DNA of 64,000 nucleotides from Rhodobiaceae bacterium UBA4490 (GTDB lineage Bacteria > Pseudomonadota > Alphaproteobacteria > Parvibaculales > Parvibaculaceae), in contig DGNO01000006.1 in NCBI GenBank assembly GCA_002389665.1, positions 94,525 through 158,524 on the forward strand, read 5' to 3'. Shown here one piece after another: positions 17,426 through 25,866 of this stretch. The first letter of the stretch is position 1, and every line of letters begins with the position of its first letter. Made by a program: the position numbers and the translations under genes. The notes beneath the pieces are model-generated. The model saw nothing but the letters and a program-made list of their open reading frames with translations. It did no database searches and was not told the DNA's origin.

Positions 17426-18052
17426 ATGGCGCCCACCACGCGTGAACGCATACTCGCGTCCAGCCTGACGCTTTTCAACGAGCACGGCTTCGACGGGGTG
17501 ACGACGGCCCGCATCGCCGAGAATGTCGGCATTTCGGAAGGCAATCTCTGGTACCACTTCCGCACCAAAAAAGACCTGGTGCGCGCCCATCAGCAATTGC
17601 TGACCCAGAAGATCGCCCGGCGCCTCGGGTTGAGCTGGACGCCGGAAACGGTGCTCACCTCCTATATCGCCTTCAACCGGCTGATGTTCGAGGAGATGTG
17701 GGAGTTCCAATATCTCTACCGGGATTCCGCCGAATACGGCCGCACCTCCCCGGAAATGGAAGAACGGGTGCGCGGCATCTACAAGGAAACGACGGACCGG
17801 CTCAGGCGCTTTTTCGATCAGATGTGCGACGGCGGTCATCTGACCATGCCGCGCAGCGAGCTGCCTGCCCTTGCCGACAATGTCTGGATGGTGGTGCGCT
17901 ATTGGCCGAGCTTCCTGCGCGAGACACAGGAAGTCGTACGCATGGACAAGGAGGCGCTTCTGGCAGGCATCCGCCATCACCTCGCGCTCTTCGAAACGCA
18001 TTTGAGCGATGAGGCGCGCGCCTATATCGAGAAGAACGCCTTTACCGATTAA
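17426..18052 (+). CDS. TetR-family transcriptional regulator
   Basis: 208 residues. The N-terminal TetR helix-turn-helix is clear: TTRERILASSLTLFNEHGFD, then ARIAENVGISEGNLWYHFRTK. The larger C-terminal ligand domain is of no recognised subtype. The ATG at 17426 was chosen because AAGAGGAAAA precedes it and the domain begins directly after. It converges with the thioesterase gene, whose stop is 3 bases away. Its target and effector are unknown; nearby thioesterase genes hint at acyl-CoA metabolism, which is only context. Confidence 0.88.
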   Translation: MAPTTRERILASSLTLFNEHGFDGVTTARIAENVGISEGNLWYHFRTKKDLVRAHQQLLTQKIARRLGLSWTPETVLTSYIAFNRLMFEEMWEFQYLYRDSAEYGRTSPEMEERVRGIYKETTDRLRRFFDQMCDGGHLTMPRSELPALADNVWMVVRYWPSFLRETQEVVRMDKEALLAGIRHHLALFETHLSDEARAYIEKNAFTD

Positions 18053-18055
18053 GGT

Positions 18056-18574
18056 CTATTTCTTGCCGGTCTTCTTGTCTTCCGCGCGTTTCAGCCGCAC
18101 GAAGGTGGCCGTGGAACTGCCGGTCGCGAGCACCTTGCCGCTTTCATCGCGCAGCTCGCCTTCGATGAAGCCGACCGATTTGCCGCGCTTGATCACCCGC
18201 CCCTCACCATAGATCCGGCCGGGGCGGGCCGCATTCAGCATCGAGACTTTGATTTCGAGCGTCGGGCTGATTTCCCCCCAATCAAGATCGAGCCCCACCG
18301 CAAAGGCCATCACATCATCGAGCATGGCCGCAACCATGCCGCCCTGAATGCCGCCCCACAGATTGCAAAGCTGCTCGCCCGCATTAAAGGCCACCTTGAC
18401 CCAGCGTTCGTCTTGATCGGCATCGAGAATTTCAAGACCGAGATATTCGCTCGCCGGCGCTTTGCGCTTCAGCGCGGCTTGAATATTGGGCGGCCAGGGC
18501 TTGCCTTTACTTGTCGTACCAAGACTTGCCGTCTCCGGTGTCTTTTTCGTTTCTTCCGCCGCGCGCTCGCTCAT
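18056..18574 (-). CDS. PaaI/YdiI-type hotdog thioesterase
   Basis: 172 residues. The hotdog fold is indicated by CNLWGGIQGGMVAAMLDDVMAFA and SPTLEIKVSMLNAARPG, the helix and strand signature of PaaI-type acyl-CoA thioesterases. The N-terminal 30 residues are low-complexity and polar. The gene starts inside the stop codon of the cyclic-nucleotide-binding gene upstream (ATGA overlap), so the two are translationally coupled. The acyl substrate is unknown. Confidence 0.82.
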   Translation of the reverse strand: MSERAAEETKKTPETASLGTTSKGKPWPPNIQAALKRKAPASEYLGLEILDADQDERWVKVAFNAGEQLCNLWGGIQGGMVAAMLDDVMAFAVGLDLDWGEISPTLEIKVSMLNAARPGRIYGEGRVIKRGKSVGFIEGELRDESGKVLATGSSTATFVRLKRAEDKKTGKK

Positions 18575-19044
18575 ACCCGTCCCCGTTCTTTTTCTTTCTT
18601 CTCTTGCAAAAGCCCGCGCAGCGCGCCGGAGATCCCTTCGAGCCTGTCCGCCGCAGCGGCGGCGACGCCCAATGCAAGTTCCGGAAACTCGTCCGTCAGG
18701 CGGGCAAAAAGCGCGCGGCTGATTTCCATAAGCTCCAGCGCTTCGCCTGCCCTGACACTTGCCTTTGCCGGCACGGGCTTCATTAAGGCGGTTTCGCCGA
18801 TGATGTCCCCCCTGTCAAGGCGCGACGCCATGGGCCGGCCCTCCCCATCCTCGCCCAGCATGACGGCAGAGCCTTCCAGCACCACATAGGCCCCTTCCAG
18901 AAGCTGCCCGCGCTCGATCACTAGCGTGCCTTCTTCAAAGTGCCGGTGGGCGGCGGTAAAGGCGAGGACTTCCAGGCGCACGGGATCGACACGGGCGAAA
19001 AGCGCCGTGCGCCGCAAAACCTCGATATCCCGTTCGACCGTCAT
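18571..19044 (-). CDS. Cyclic-nucleotide-binding domain protein without DNA-binding domain
   Basis: 157 residues from ATG 19044 (AGGCAG upstream; a longer TTG frame exists). Residues about 5-130 form one cNMP-binding domain: ALFARVDPVRLEVLA, VIERGQLLEGAYVVLEG, and the phosphate-binding-cassette region DIIGETALM. The usual Arg/Ala pattern of a strict cAMP site is only partly kept. The C-terminal part is a helix with a Lys/Glu-rich tail and no helix-turn-helix, so it is not a Crp/Fnr transcription factor. It is coupled to the thioesterase gene by an ATGA overlap, suggesting it may regulate that enzyme. Confidence 0.82.
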   Translation of the reverse strand: MTVERDIEVLRRTALFARVDPVRLEVLAFTAAHRHFEEGTLVIERGQLLEGAYVVLEGSAVMLGEDGEGRPMASRLDRGDIIGETALMKPVPAKASVRAGEALELMEISRALFARLTDEFPELALGVAAAAADRLEGISGALRGLLQEKKEKERGRV

Positions 19045-19154
19045 GACAGCCTGCCTTTTCTGCGCGCCCAAGCCTACGCACCCAACCCTGTGCGCTCGCC
19101 CCTTCCCGTCAAATCTGCTAGGTAGAGCCGGGCATGTAAAGAACGGAAAAGAAG

Positions 19155-19631
19155 ATGACGGGCATGAACGAACCGGCCGAAGGGTGGGACTACCCCAGCC
19201 CTTTCATCGTGAACCTGACGGTGAAGCCCGAGCATATCGATGATTTTCAGCATACGAATAATGTCGTCTATCTGAGTTTCATGGCGAAGACGGCCTGGGA
19301 CCATTCCAAGGCCCTCGGCCTCGATTTCGAGACCTACCGCAAACTCGGCAAGGGCATGGTCGTGCGCCGCCATGAAATGGATTACTTCGCGCCCTCCTTC
19401 GAGGGTGAAGCCTTGCGCATGGGCACTTGGATCACCGGCAATGACGGGCGCCTGCGCCTGCGCCGCCGCTTCCAGCTCATCAACGAAAAAGGCGCGACCT
19501 TGCTGCGCGGCCTTTCGGATTTCGTCTGCATCAATATCGAAAGCGGGCGGGCGGTGCGCATGCCGCCGGAATTCGTCAGCACTTACGCGCTGACCGCCGA
19601 TGAGCCCGCCGATAGACCCGCGCCTAAGTAG
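19155..19631 (+). CDS. 4HBT-family acyl-CoA thioesterase
   Basis: 158 residues, single hotdog domain. The active-site segment DDFQHTNNVVYLSFM has the Asp (here in HIDDFQ) and HxNN arrangement of YbgC/FadM-type 4-hydroxybenzoyl-CoA thioesterases, followed by helix AWDHSKALG and RRHEMDYFAPSFEGE. The ATG at 19155 is followed by a second in-frame Met at codon 4; the ribosome site is weak. It is divergent from the cNMP-binding gene, with 110 bases between. It is the second thioesterase within 1.5 kb. The substrate is unknown. Confidence 0.85.
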   Translation: MTGMNEPAEGWDYPSPFIVNLTVKPEHIDDFQHTNNVVYLSFMAKTAWDHSKALGLDFETYRKLGKGMVVRRHEMDYFAPSFEGEALRMGTWITGNDGRLRLRRRFQLINEKGATLLRGLSDFVCINIESGRAVRMPPEFVSTYALTADEPADRPAPK

Positions 19632-19748
19632 GGATAATAACAGGGAAAATTGCGGCAAACCGCCGCGCGGCGCCGCGCCGCCTACCCGCGCGCGCTCTTA
19701 AGAGGCATATCAGGGGAACCTTTAACGCTTCTTCGAGGAGAGCCCCCA

Positions 19749-19928
19749 ATGTATGGCCGCATCAACGGTTCGTTCCAGCCCGTGCTTGTTTGTCTGAATA
19801 TCGTCATGGCGCTGGCACTGGCGGTAATCTTCTTCGGCGCGAGTGCGCTCGTCATTGCAGCGCTCGCCGCCGTGCCTGTCGTCTTCGGCGTGCTGATCCA
19901 CCTGACCGCGCCCTTCTCGCGCACATAA
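19749..19928 (+). CDS. Small membrane protein, two membrane segments
   Basis: 59 residues, MYGRINGS start, with GAGGAG eight bases upstream. Two hydrophobic segments (about residues 10-30 and 33-53) with a short turn; the tail is polar (APFSRT). No family recognised. A strong terminator follows 24 bases after the stop, which together with the ribosome site supports a real gene. Confidence 0.6.
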   Translation: MYGRINGSFQPVLVCLNIVMALALAVIFFGASALVIAALAAVPVVFGVLIHLTAPFSRT

Positions 19929-19951
19929 GCACAAGCGGGAAGAAGGAATTC

Positions 19952-19983
19952 AAACCGGGGGCAGAAATGTCCCCGGTTTTTTT
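19952..19983 (+). terminator. Rho-independent terminator after the small membrane protein gene
   Basis: Stem AAACCGGGG / CCCCGGTTT (19952-19960, 19971-19979) followed by a T-run to 19983. The T-run touches the stop codon of the convergent response-regulator gene. Confidence 0.88.
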
Positions 19984-20668
19984 ATGGCATAAGCTTGTAG
20001 CCGCCCGTCTCCGTCACCAGCAATTCGGCATTGGAGGGATCGCGCTCGATCTTCTGGCGCAGGCGGTAGATATGCGTTTCCAGCGTATGCGTGGTTACGC
20101 CAGCATTATATCCCCACACTTCATGCAGGAGCACGTCGCGGCCCACGACTTTCTGGCCCGCGCGGTAGAGATACTTCAGGATCGCCGTTTCCTTTTCCGT
20201 CAGGCGCACTTTCTTTTCCGACGGATCGACCAGCACCTTGGCCGACGGCTTAAAGGTGTAGGGGCCGATGGCGAAGACCGCATCCTCGCTCTGCTCGTGC
20301 TGGCGCAAATGCGCGCGCACCCGCGCCAAAAGCACGCCGAAGCGGAAGGGCTTGGTGACATAATCATTGGCGCCCGCTTCAAGGCCGAGGATCGTATCTG
20401 AATCGCTATCGGCAGCGGTCAGCATGATGATCGGCGCTTTCAGCCCGGCCTTGCGCATCAGCCGGCAGGCCTCACGCCCATCCATATCCGGCAGGCCTAC
20501 ATCGAGCAGCACCAGATCCGCATGGTCCGAGCGCACTTGCTCCAACCCTTGAGCGGCTGTGGAGCCGGTAATGCAGGTAAACTCTTCATGGAGGTCGAGT
20601 TGCTCGACGAGCGATTCGCGCAAGGCGTCATCATCATCGACGATCAGGATCTTTTTGACGGTGCTCAT
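19982..20668 (-). CDS. OmpR-family DNA-binding response regulator (orphan)
   Basis: 228 residues from ATG 20668 (MSTVKKILIVDDDD); an upstream extension has no homology character. Receiver domain at about 5-120: acidic pocket VDDDD, phosphoacceptor Asp in LLDVGLPDMDG, Thr in MLTAAD and Lys in VTKPF. The winged-helix effector at about 130-226 includes LTEKETAILKYL and THTLETHIYRLRQKIE. No histidine kinase gene is adjacent, so it is an orphan here. It is not CtrA: the receiver and effector sequences differ from the CtrA pattern. Confidence 0.92.
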   Translation of the reverse strand: MSTVKKILIVDDDDALRESLVEQLDLHEEFTCITGSTAAQGLEQVRSDHADLVLLDVGLPDMDGREACRLMRKAGLKAPIIMLTAADSDSDTILGLEAGANDYVTKPFRFGVLLARVRAHLRQHEQSEDAVFAIGPYTFKPSAKVLVDPSEKKVRLTEKETAILKYLYRAGQKVVGRDVLLHEVWGYNAGVTTHTLETHIYRLRQKIERDPSNAELLVTETGGYKLMP

Positions 20669-20835
20669 CTGCCCCTCATCTCTGGCGTGCAGCAATAAAC
20701 TGCGCTCAACATGCCGGTGATGTAAAGGCAAGCTCTCCCGGTCACAAGAGCGAGAGCGGGGGTATCACATTCATGTGAGACTGTTTGATCTCATTAGAGT
20801 AAATATCCCCCTCCACTCCCCCTGCCGGGCCAGGC

Positions 20836-22602
20836 TCAGGAATAGCCGAAAGCCGTAACAAAAGGCGCAAGACGGCGCTCCGCCGGCTCCAGATAGGCAC
20901 TGTAGCGCTCATAGCGGGCGGCAGCGCGCTGGTAGATCGGCTCCGTCACCTGCGCATAAGAAGGCGTACGGATCGTGCCGCGGGCCTTGGCATGGGCCAC
21001 ATGCTCAAGCTGCGCCGGGTTCCAGGCAAGCCCCAGATGCGCCAGCACCGGGCGCACCGCGCCTTCCACATCGCCAATCAGCTCTTCATATTTGATGGAG
21101 ACCGTATCGAGCGCGAAGCGGCCCTCATAAAGCTGCCAGAGCCCCATCACCGCTTCATAAAGCCGGGCGGCATCCCCGATATCGAGGAAATGCGCCATGG
21201 AGGCATTCACCTCGAAATCCTGCATAAAGCAGGACAGCACGCTGTCGAGGGGATGGCGGAGCGCCAGAATAAATTTCGCTTCCGGAAAGACCCGGTGAAT
21301 GAGCCCCGCATGGATGATATTGAGCGGCAATTTGTTGATGACGGTCTTGGTTTCAAGCTCGGCGCCTTCTTGCCTCAGCGCCGCCCAATAGCGCGCGCGC
21401 AAATCCTCAAGGCCCGCTTCATCGAGCCTTTCGAGGGCGCCGGGATAGCCGCCGGGCAGCGCCGCCACCGCATCGCGCACGGCAAGCAGCGCCGGGCGCT
21501 CCTCGATCACCTGCACATCCGGATGGGCATCGAGGATCTGATCGAGCAGCGTCGTGCCCGAGCGGGGAAACCCGACAAGGAAAACCGGCGCATTGGCGTG
21601 ACCTTCAGTCACCTTGCCCGTCTCCGGCCAGTTCTTGCCGAGCCCCGTTTGAAAGGCTTCGGTGAGGCCCGTCACTTGCGCCATATAGCTTGCTTTGTCG
21701 ATACCTTGGGCGGCGGCCTGCCGCTTCGCCATCTCGTTCTGGCGGGCGAAATGAGAATAAGCGTTCTGGGTATCGCCCAGCCGGTCATAGGCTTGGGCAA
21801 GCTCGGCATGGATGAGCCGGGCGGCATGAGGCGGAAACGTGCCGATCGCGACTTTTTCCAGCCGGTCTTTGACTTCCTCGAACCCGCCGAGACGGCGGGT
21901 CACGCTCGCCCAGGCTTTGAGCGCCATGGGTGTGTGCGGCATGGCGGCAAGGGCCTGATCGGCCAGCGGCTTGGCCGCCTCAAGATTGGAAAGGCGCTCA
22001 TAGGCTGTGGCGAGCCCCGCAAGGAAATGGGCGTGGCCGGGCAGCGCTTCGAGCCCGCGCTTATAAGCCTCGGCCATGGCGTGAAAATCGCCCGCGCGCA
22101 AATGGTGCTGGGCAAGCTGAGCATAGCCGCCGGGCTCGGTCGGGGCGCGTTTGATCGCGTCCTCGAAATCCGCCCGGGCCTCATCCTTCCGGCCAAGCTC
22201 GGACAAAAGAATGCCGCGGTTGAGATAGATGCCCGGAAAGGCCGGATCGAGCGAGGCGGCTTTGGCGAAGGTTGCCAGCGCTTCCTCGATCTTGCCCTGG
22301 CGGCGCAAGGCATTGGCCAGATTGACCTGCATGAAGGCGTGGGACGGGGCCTGGGCCACTGCAAGGCGAATGAACTTTTCCGCCAGCGCCGGGTTCTGCG
22401 CCCTCAGTGCCACAAGCCCGCTCAAATGCAGGGCGTCCGGGTGATTAGGCGCCGTGCGGCGAATGTCATTGAGGAGCTTACCCGCGCCTTTCAGATCCCC
22501 CGCATCAAGCTGGGCGGCGGCCTCGCGCAGCGCGGCCTTGATCTGATCGGGGCTGAGCGGGGCGCCTTTCGGCGCGGATTTGGGCGGGGAAGAAGAAACC
22601 AT
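20836..22602 (-). CDS. TPR-repeat sulfotransferase
   Basis: 588 residues, no signal peptide. The N-terminal half (about 15-310) is a run of tetratricopeptide repeats, for example LANALRRQGKIEEALATFAKAASLDP. The C-terminal half is a PAPS-dependent sulfotransferase domain with 5'-phosphosulfate loop VGFPRSGTTLLDQIL and 3'-phosphate region FILALRHPLDSVLSCF. It would transfer sulfate from PAPS to a hydroxyl or amine of an unknown acceptor, the TPR part binding it or a partner. This fusion is common in proteobacteria. A second, single-domain sulfotransferase lies 4 kb away. Confidence 0.88.
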   Translation of the reverse strand: MVSSSPPKSAPKGAPLSPDQIKAALREAAAQLDAGDLKGAGKLLNDIRRTAPNHPDALHLSGLVALRAQNPALAEKFIRLAVAQAPSHAFMQVNLANALRRQGKIEEALATFAKAASLDPAFPGIYLNRGILLSELGRKDEARADFEDAIKRAPTEPGGYAQLAQHHLRAGDFHAMAEAYKRGLEALPGHAHFLAGLATAYERLSNLEAAKPLADQALAAMPHTPMALKAWASVTRRLGGFEEVKDRLEKVAIGTFPPHAARLIHAELAQAYDRLGDTQNAYSHFARQNEMAKRQAAAQGIDKASYMAQVTGLTEAFQTGLGKNWPETGKVTEGHANAPVFLVGFPRSGTTLLDQILDAHPDVQVIEERPALLAVRDAVAALPGGYPGALERLDEAGLEDLRARYWAALRQEGAELETKTVINKLPLNIIHAGLIHRVFPEAKFILALRHPLDSVLSCFMQDFEVNASMAHFLDIGDAARLYEAVMGLWQLYEGRFALDTVSIKYEELIGDVEGAVRPVLAHLGLAWNPAQLEHVAHAKARGTIRTPSYAQVTEPIYQRAAARYERYSAYLEPAERRLAPFVTAFGYS

Positions 22603-22905
22603 GAAATGACTGAACCAGACTGCCGGACGTTAAGGGCCATATTCACGCAGGAGTGCTGGCCCAGAGGAAGAGCGCCGGAACGCGCCCCATTATCTGGCGG
22701 CGAGTTTCGCATGGAAGCCCCGCCGGGCTCCAGAAAAACCCTTTAACGCCCCGCCCGCTCAGCAGAAAAAACCCGGCAATTTTTGCCGCCTGGCAGGGGT
22801 GCCGGGCCCCCTTCCCGCATAAGTCGTTGAAATAGCTGGCAGCCCGTCTGGTCCGCTTTTTGCGGCTCTTTCAGCAGACACCAGCCTTGAGTATTGCGAC
22901 CGACC
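22603..22905. other. Divergent intergenic gap
   Basis: 303 bases between the divergent TPR-sulfotransferase and hypothetical genes. It is expected to hold both promoters, but no convincing -35/-10 pair or operator was found. TGGCAGCCCGTCTGG near the right end has GG-N10-GG spacing but lacks the CAC core of sigma-54 sites. Confidence 0.35.
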
Positions 22906-23892
22906 ATGAGCCTTGAAACCGCCGCCGACCTGCCCCTTTATCTTCGCCTTGGCAACAAGCGCGGCACGAACGCGCTGGCCGAGCTTCGGGCGGCCAATCT
23001 GCGCAAGGCGCAGGAAAGCGCCGCGGCGCAGCCCCAAAGCGCCAAAGCCCCGCATTCCCTGACCCGCAGCGCCGAGGCCCGCCAGAACCTGGCAACACCT
23101 CCTGCCGTCACCGGCCAGGAAAAGGGCGCGGAAAACGGGCTTTCCTTCGGCGATCTCATCGATGTCATCAACCCGCTTCAGCACCTGCCCGTCGTCTCCA
23201 CCCTTTACCGGGAATGGACGGGCGATGAGATTGCGCCCGCCGCGAAAGTCGTGGGCGGAGCGATCTATGGCGGCCCGATCGGCGCCGCCGCCTCGCTCGT
23301 CAATGCTGTGATCGAGGAATCCACCGGCAAGGATATTGGCGGTCACGCGCTGGCCCTGCTGGGCGGTGAGGAAGAGGCCGGACCGCAGCTTGCCGCAAAC
23401 GCGGCGCGCCCGGCTGAAGCAGCTGCCATTAATCCGGCACCCGCCGCGCAGGTCGCGCAGATCGCCGCCGAGGCTGAGGAAGCGGCACCGCAAATCCCGG
23501 CGCAGGCTGCGGAAGCGCCCGCCGTCCCTAAAGGCGCCTTTGAGGCCAAAAGCGCCGCCGCCTCGAGCCTGCCGAGCCTGAGCGAGGAAGGCTGGGATGC
23601 CTTGCTGCGCTCCGTGAACGATCCAGGCGCCCTGAAACGCCCTGAAACAGCAGAAGCCGCCATTCAGACCGCTCCGGAAAAGACCGCAGAAAAGCCTGAA
23701 CGGCTTGCCTCTGCCGCGCCCGCCGCCGCCCCAGCCGACAATGAGTTGCCCGCCTGGCCGCCCCAGCCCGGCGCCATCGACCCATTGACACTCATGGCCC
23801 GTTCCCTGGACAAATATGAAGCGGGTAAAGCGGCCGGCTTCGGCGCTGCCTTCAGCGGAGAGACGGGCACCCGCACCGATAAGCGGTTCTAA
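22906..23892 (+). CDS. Conserved hypothetical protein, Ala/Pro-rich with glycine-rich hydrophobic core
   Basis: 328 residues from ATG 22906. N-terminal SLETAADLPLYLRLGNKRG and a central block at about 85-150 look conserved; the rest is Ala/Pro/Glu-rich and of low complexity. The central block reads DLIDVINPLQHLPVVSTLYRE, then VVGGAIYGGPIGAAASLVNAVIEE, a glycine-spaced hydrophobic helix that could insert in or lie on a membrane. I recall similar blocks in alphaproteobacterial hypothetical proteins but know no function. It precedes the L,D-transpeptidase gene by 50 bases on the same strand. An envelope role is only a guess. Confidence 0.65.
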   Translation: MSLETAADLPLYLRLGNKRGTNALAELRAANLRKAQESAAAQPQSAKAPHSLTRSAEARQNLATPPAVTGQEKGAENGLSFGDLIDVINPLQHLPVVSTLYREWTGDEIAPAAKVVGGAIYGGPIGAAASLVNAVIEESTGKDIGGHALALLGGEEEAGPQLAANAARPAEAAAINPAPAAQVAQIAAEAEEAAPQIPAQAAEAPAVPKGAFEAKSAAASSLPSLSEEGWDALLRSVNDPGALKRPETAEAAIQTAPEKTAEKPERLASAAPAAAPADNELPAWPPQPGAIDPLTLMARSLDKYEAGKAAGFGAAFSGETGTRTDKRF

Positions 23893-23942
23893 GGCGCAAC
23901 CTATAGGGTGAGAACCGGCGAGCGCGCCGGACAAGACAGATC

Positions 23943-24467
23943 ATGGACATTACCGTTTCCGCCAAATCGGGCACGCATCGCGGCAAGCTGGAAATCGGCG
24001 CATTGCGCTTTGCCTGTGCCCTGGGCCGCAGCGGCCTAACGGAAGAAAAACAGGAAGGGGACGGGGCAACGCCCATCGGCATCTGGCCGCTGCGCGAGGT
24101 TTTTTACCGCGCCGACCGGCTGGATGCGCCGAAAACCGATTTGCCCATCACTCCCATCCATCCGGAAAACGGCTGGTGCGATGCGCCGGAGGACCCGGCC
24201 TATAACCGGCCCGTCAAACTGCCCTACCCGGCCAGCGCCGAAAAGCTTTGGCGCGAGGACGGGCTCTACGACATCGTGGTGGTGCTGGGGTATAACGACG
24301 AGCCGCCGGTGCCCGGCAAAGGCAGCGCGATCTTTTTCCACCTCGCCCGTGAGGAGGAAGATGGCGGCTACGGGCCGACGGAAGGCTGCGTCGCGGTATC
24401 GCGCGCCGACATGCTGAAACTGTTGCAGCTTTGCGGGCCCGATAGCCAGATGCGGATCGGCATCTAA
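23943..24467 (+). CDS. L,D-transpeptidase family (YkuD) protein
   Basis: 174 residues. The YkuD-type catalytic region is visible at the C-terminus: FFHLAREEE with the conserved His, then YGPTEGCVAVSRADM with the catalytic Cys in TEGCV. N-terminal LRFACALGRSG and GATPIGIWPLREVFYR match the family's substrate-binding strands. No signal peptide is seen, unusual for a peptidoglycan cross-linker; this shorter alphaproteobacterial form commonly lacks one. It would form 3-3 cross-links or attach proteins to peptidoglycan. Confidence 0.84.
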   Translation: MDITVSAKSGTHRGKLEIGALRFACALGRSGLTEEKQEGDGATPIGIWPLREVFYRADRLDAPKTDLPITPIHPENGWCDAPEDPAYNRPVKLPYPASAEKLWREDGLYDIVVVLGYNDEPPVPGKGSAIFFHLAREEEDGGYGPTEGCVAVSRADMLKLLQLCGPDSQMRIGI

Positions 24468-24477
24468 TCTGACTACA

Positions 24478-25146
24478 TTACGTGCGTGTGCCGAAAATCG
24501 CGCTGCCCACCCGCACATGGGTGGCGCCAAGTTCGATGCCCGTCCCGTAATCCGCGCTCATGCCCATGGAAAGCGCGCTAAGCCCGTTACTCTCGGCGAT
24601 CTTGCGCAGAAGCGCGAAATGCAAGGCGGGCTCTTCGTCCACAGGCGGAATGCACATCAGCCCGTCGACCGGCAAGTGAAGTTCATCCCGGCACAGTTTG
24701 ATGAAACTATCTGCCTCGTCCGGCAGAATACCCGCCTTCTGTTCTTCCTCGCCCGTATTGACCTGAATGAAAAGCCGGGGCAGGTCCGCCCCCTTCTCCC
24801 GCTCCTTGGCAAAGGCACGGGCGAGCTTTTCCCGATCCAGCGTTTCGATAACGTCGAAAAGCGCCAGCGCTTCGCTCACCTTGTTGGTTTGCAACGGGCC
24901 GATGAGATGGAGCTCGATACCGCTATAATCTTCGCGCAGTTTCGGCCATTTCTTATGGGCTTCCTGCACGCGGTTTTCACCGAAGACGCGCTGGCCCGCT
25001 TCAAGCGCCGGGCGTATCTCTTCCGCATCGAAGGTTTTGGAGACGGCAACAAGCGTCACCGCGCCTTCCGCGCGGCCCGCCTGCTTGCAGGCCTTTGCGA
25101 TGTCACTCTGCACGGTTTTCAGATTGTCGCTCACACTGCCGGCCAT
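24478..25146 (-). CDS. yggS: PLP homeostasis protein YggS/PROSC
   Basis: 222 residues, cytosolic, single-domain alanine-racemase-like barrel that binds pyridoxal phosphate and buffers it rather than catalysing a known reaction. PLP lysine in LVAVSKTF; other motifs are FGENRVQEAHKKWP, LHLIGPLQTNK, QVNTGEE and LSMGMSADYGTGIELGATHVRVG. The ATG at 25146 was chosen for the ribosome site GGAAGGAG; the longer frame begins at a non-conserved extension. It is convergent with the L,D-transpeptidase gene and divergent from the thiE-like gene. Confidence 0.92.
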   Translation of the reverse strand: MAGSVSDNLKTVQSDIAKACKQAGRAEGAVTLVAVSKTFDAEEIRPALEAGQRVFGENRVQEAHKKWPKLREDYSGIELHLIGPLQTNKVSEALALFDVIETLDREKLARAFAKEREKGADLPRLFIQVNTGEEEQKAGILPDEADSFIKLCRDELHLPVDGLMCIPPVDEEPALHFALLRKIAESNGLSALSMGMSADYGTGIELGATHVRVGSAIFGTRT

Positions 25147-25247
25147 CTGCCGCTCCTTCCAAGCCACTTTACGGGGATGGGCCAAAGGAACGGCATTCTG
25201 CTAATCTTGTCCAGACCGATCTCGGCCTTTCTTTAGGGGAGACATAT

Positions 25248-25859
25248 ATGGCGCGGCCCTCCGCGAGCCTGATGCGCAGTGTGCGGGAGCTCGGGGCGAA
25301 AGCCCCGCACCTGCCCGATCTGCTGGCGCTGTCGGATGAAGCGCGCGCGCCCCACCCCCTTGCAACGCTGGAGGGCCTACCTGCGGGAAGCGGCTATATC
25401 TTCCGCCATTATTCGCTGGCGCGGGCAGAACGCATGAAGCTGGCAAAAGAAGCAGAACGCGCCGCGCGCCGGCGCGGCATCTTCTTTCTCTTGGCTGGTG
25501 ATTTCGGCCTTGCCACGCATCTGCGCGCCGACGGCATGCATCTGCCCGAATGGCAGGTGAAAAGGGGATATGCGGCAAGGGCGCTGGAACGTTTCGCGCT
25601 TGTCACTTGCGCCGCTCATTCCGCCGAGGCACTCGTGCGCGCCGCCCGCGTGGGGCTCGATGCCGCGCTCCTCTCCTCGGTTTTTCCGACGCAAAGTCAT
25701 CCCGGCGCGAGAGCGCTTGGGCTTTTGCGCTTTGCAGCGCTTACCGAAGAAGCCGCGCTCCCCGTGTATGCAATGGGCGGGATAAATGGAGAAACGGTGC
25801 GCCGTCTCTGCCCCACAAAGGCTGCGGGCATTGCCGGGATCGGTTTTACGTCAGGCTGA
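25248..25859 (+). CDS. Thiamine-phosphate synthase-like (ThiE/TenI fold) protein
   Basis: 203 residues. The ATG at 25248 follows AGGGGAGA. TIM-barrel motifs of the ThiE/TenI family are present: LRADGMHLPEW (phosphate/product site), VTCAAHSAEALVRAARVG, SVFPTQSHPGA and YAMGGINGETV. ThiE joins the pyrimidine and thiazole phosphates to form thiamine phosphate. The N-terminal half is divergent and several ThiE substrate residues are not evident, so this may be a TenI-type paralogue. No other thiamine gene is nearby. Confidence 0.72.
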   Translation: MARPSASLMRSVRELGAKAPHLPDLLALSDEARAPHPLATLEGLPAGSGYIFRHYSLARAERMKLAKEAERAARRRGIFFLLAGDFGLATHLRADGMHLPEWQVKRGYAARALERFALVTCAAHSAEALVRAARVGLDAALLSSVFPTQSHPGARALGLLRFAALTEEAALPVYAMGGINGETVRRLCPTKAAGIAGIGFTSG

Positions 25860-25866
25860 GCGCTGC

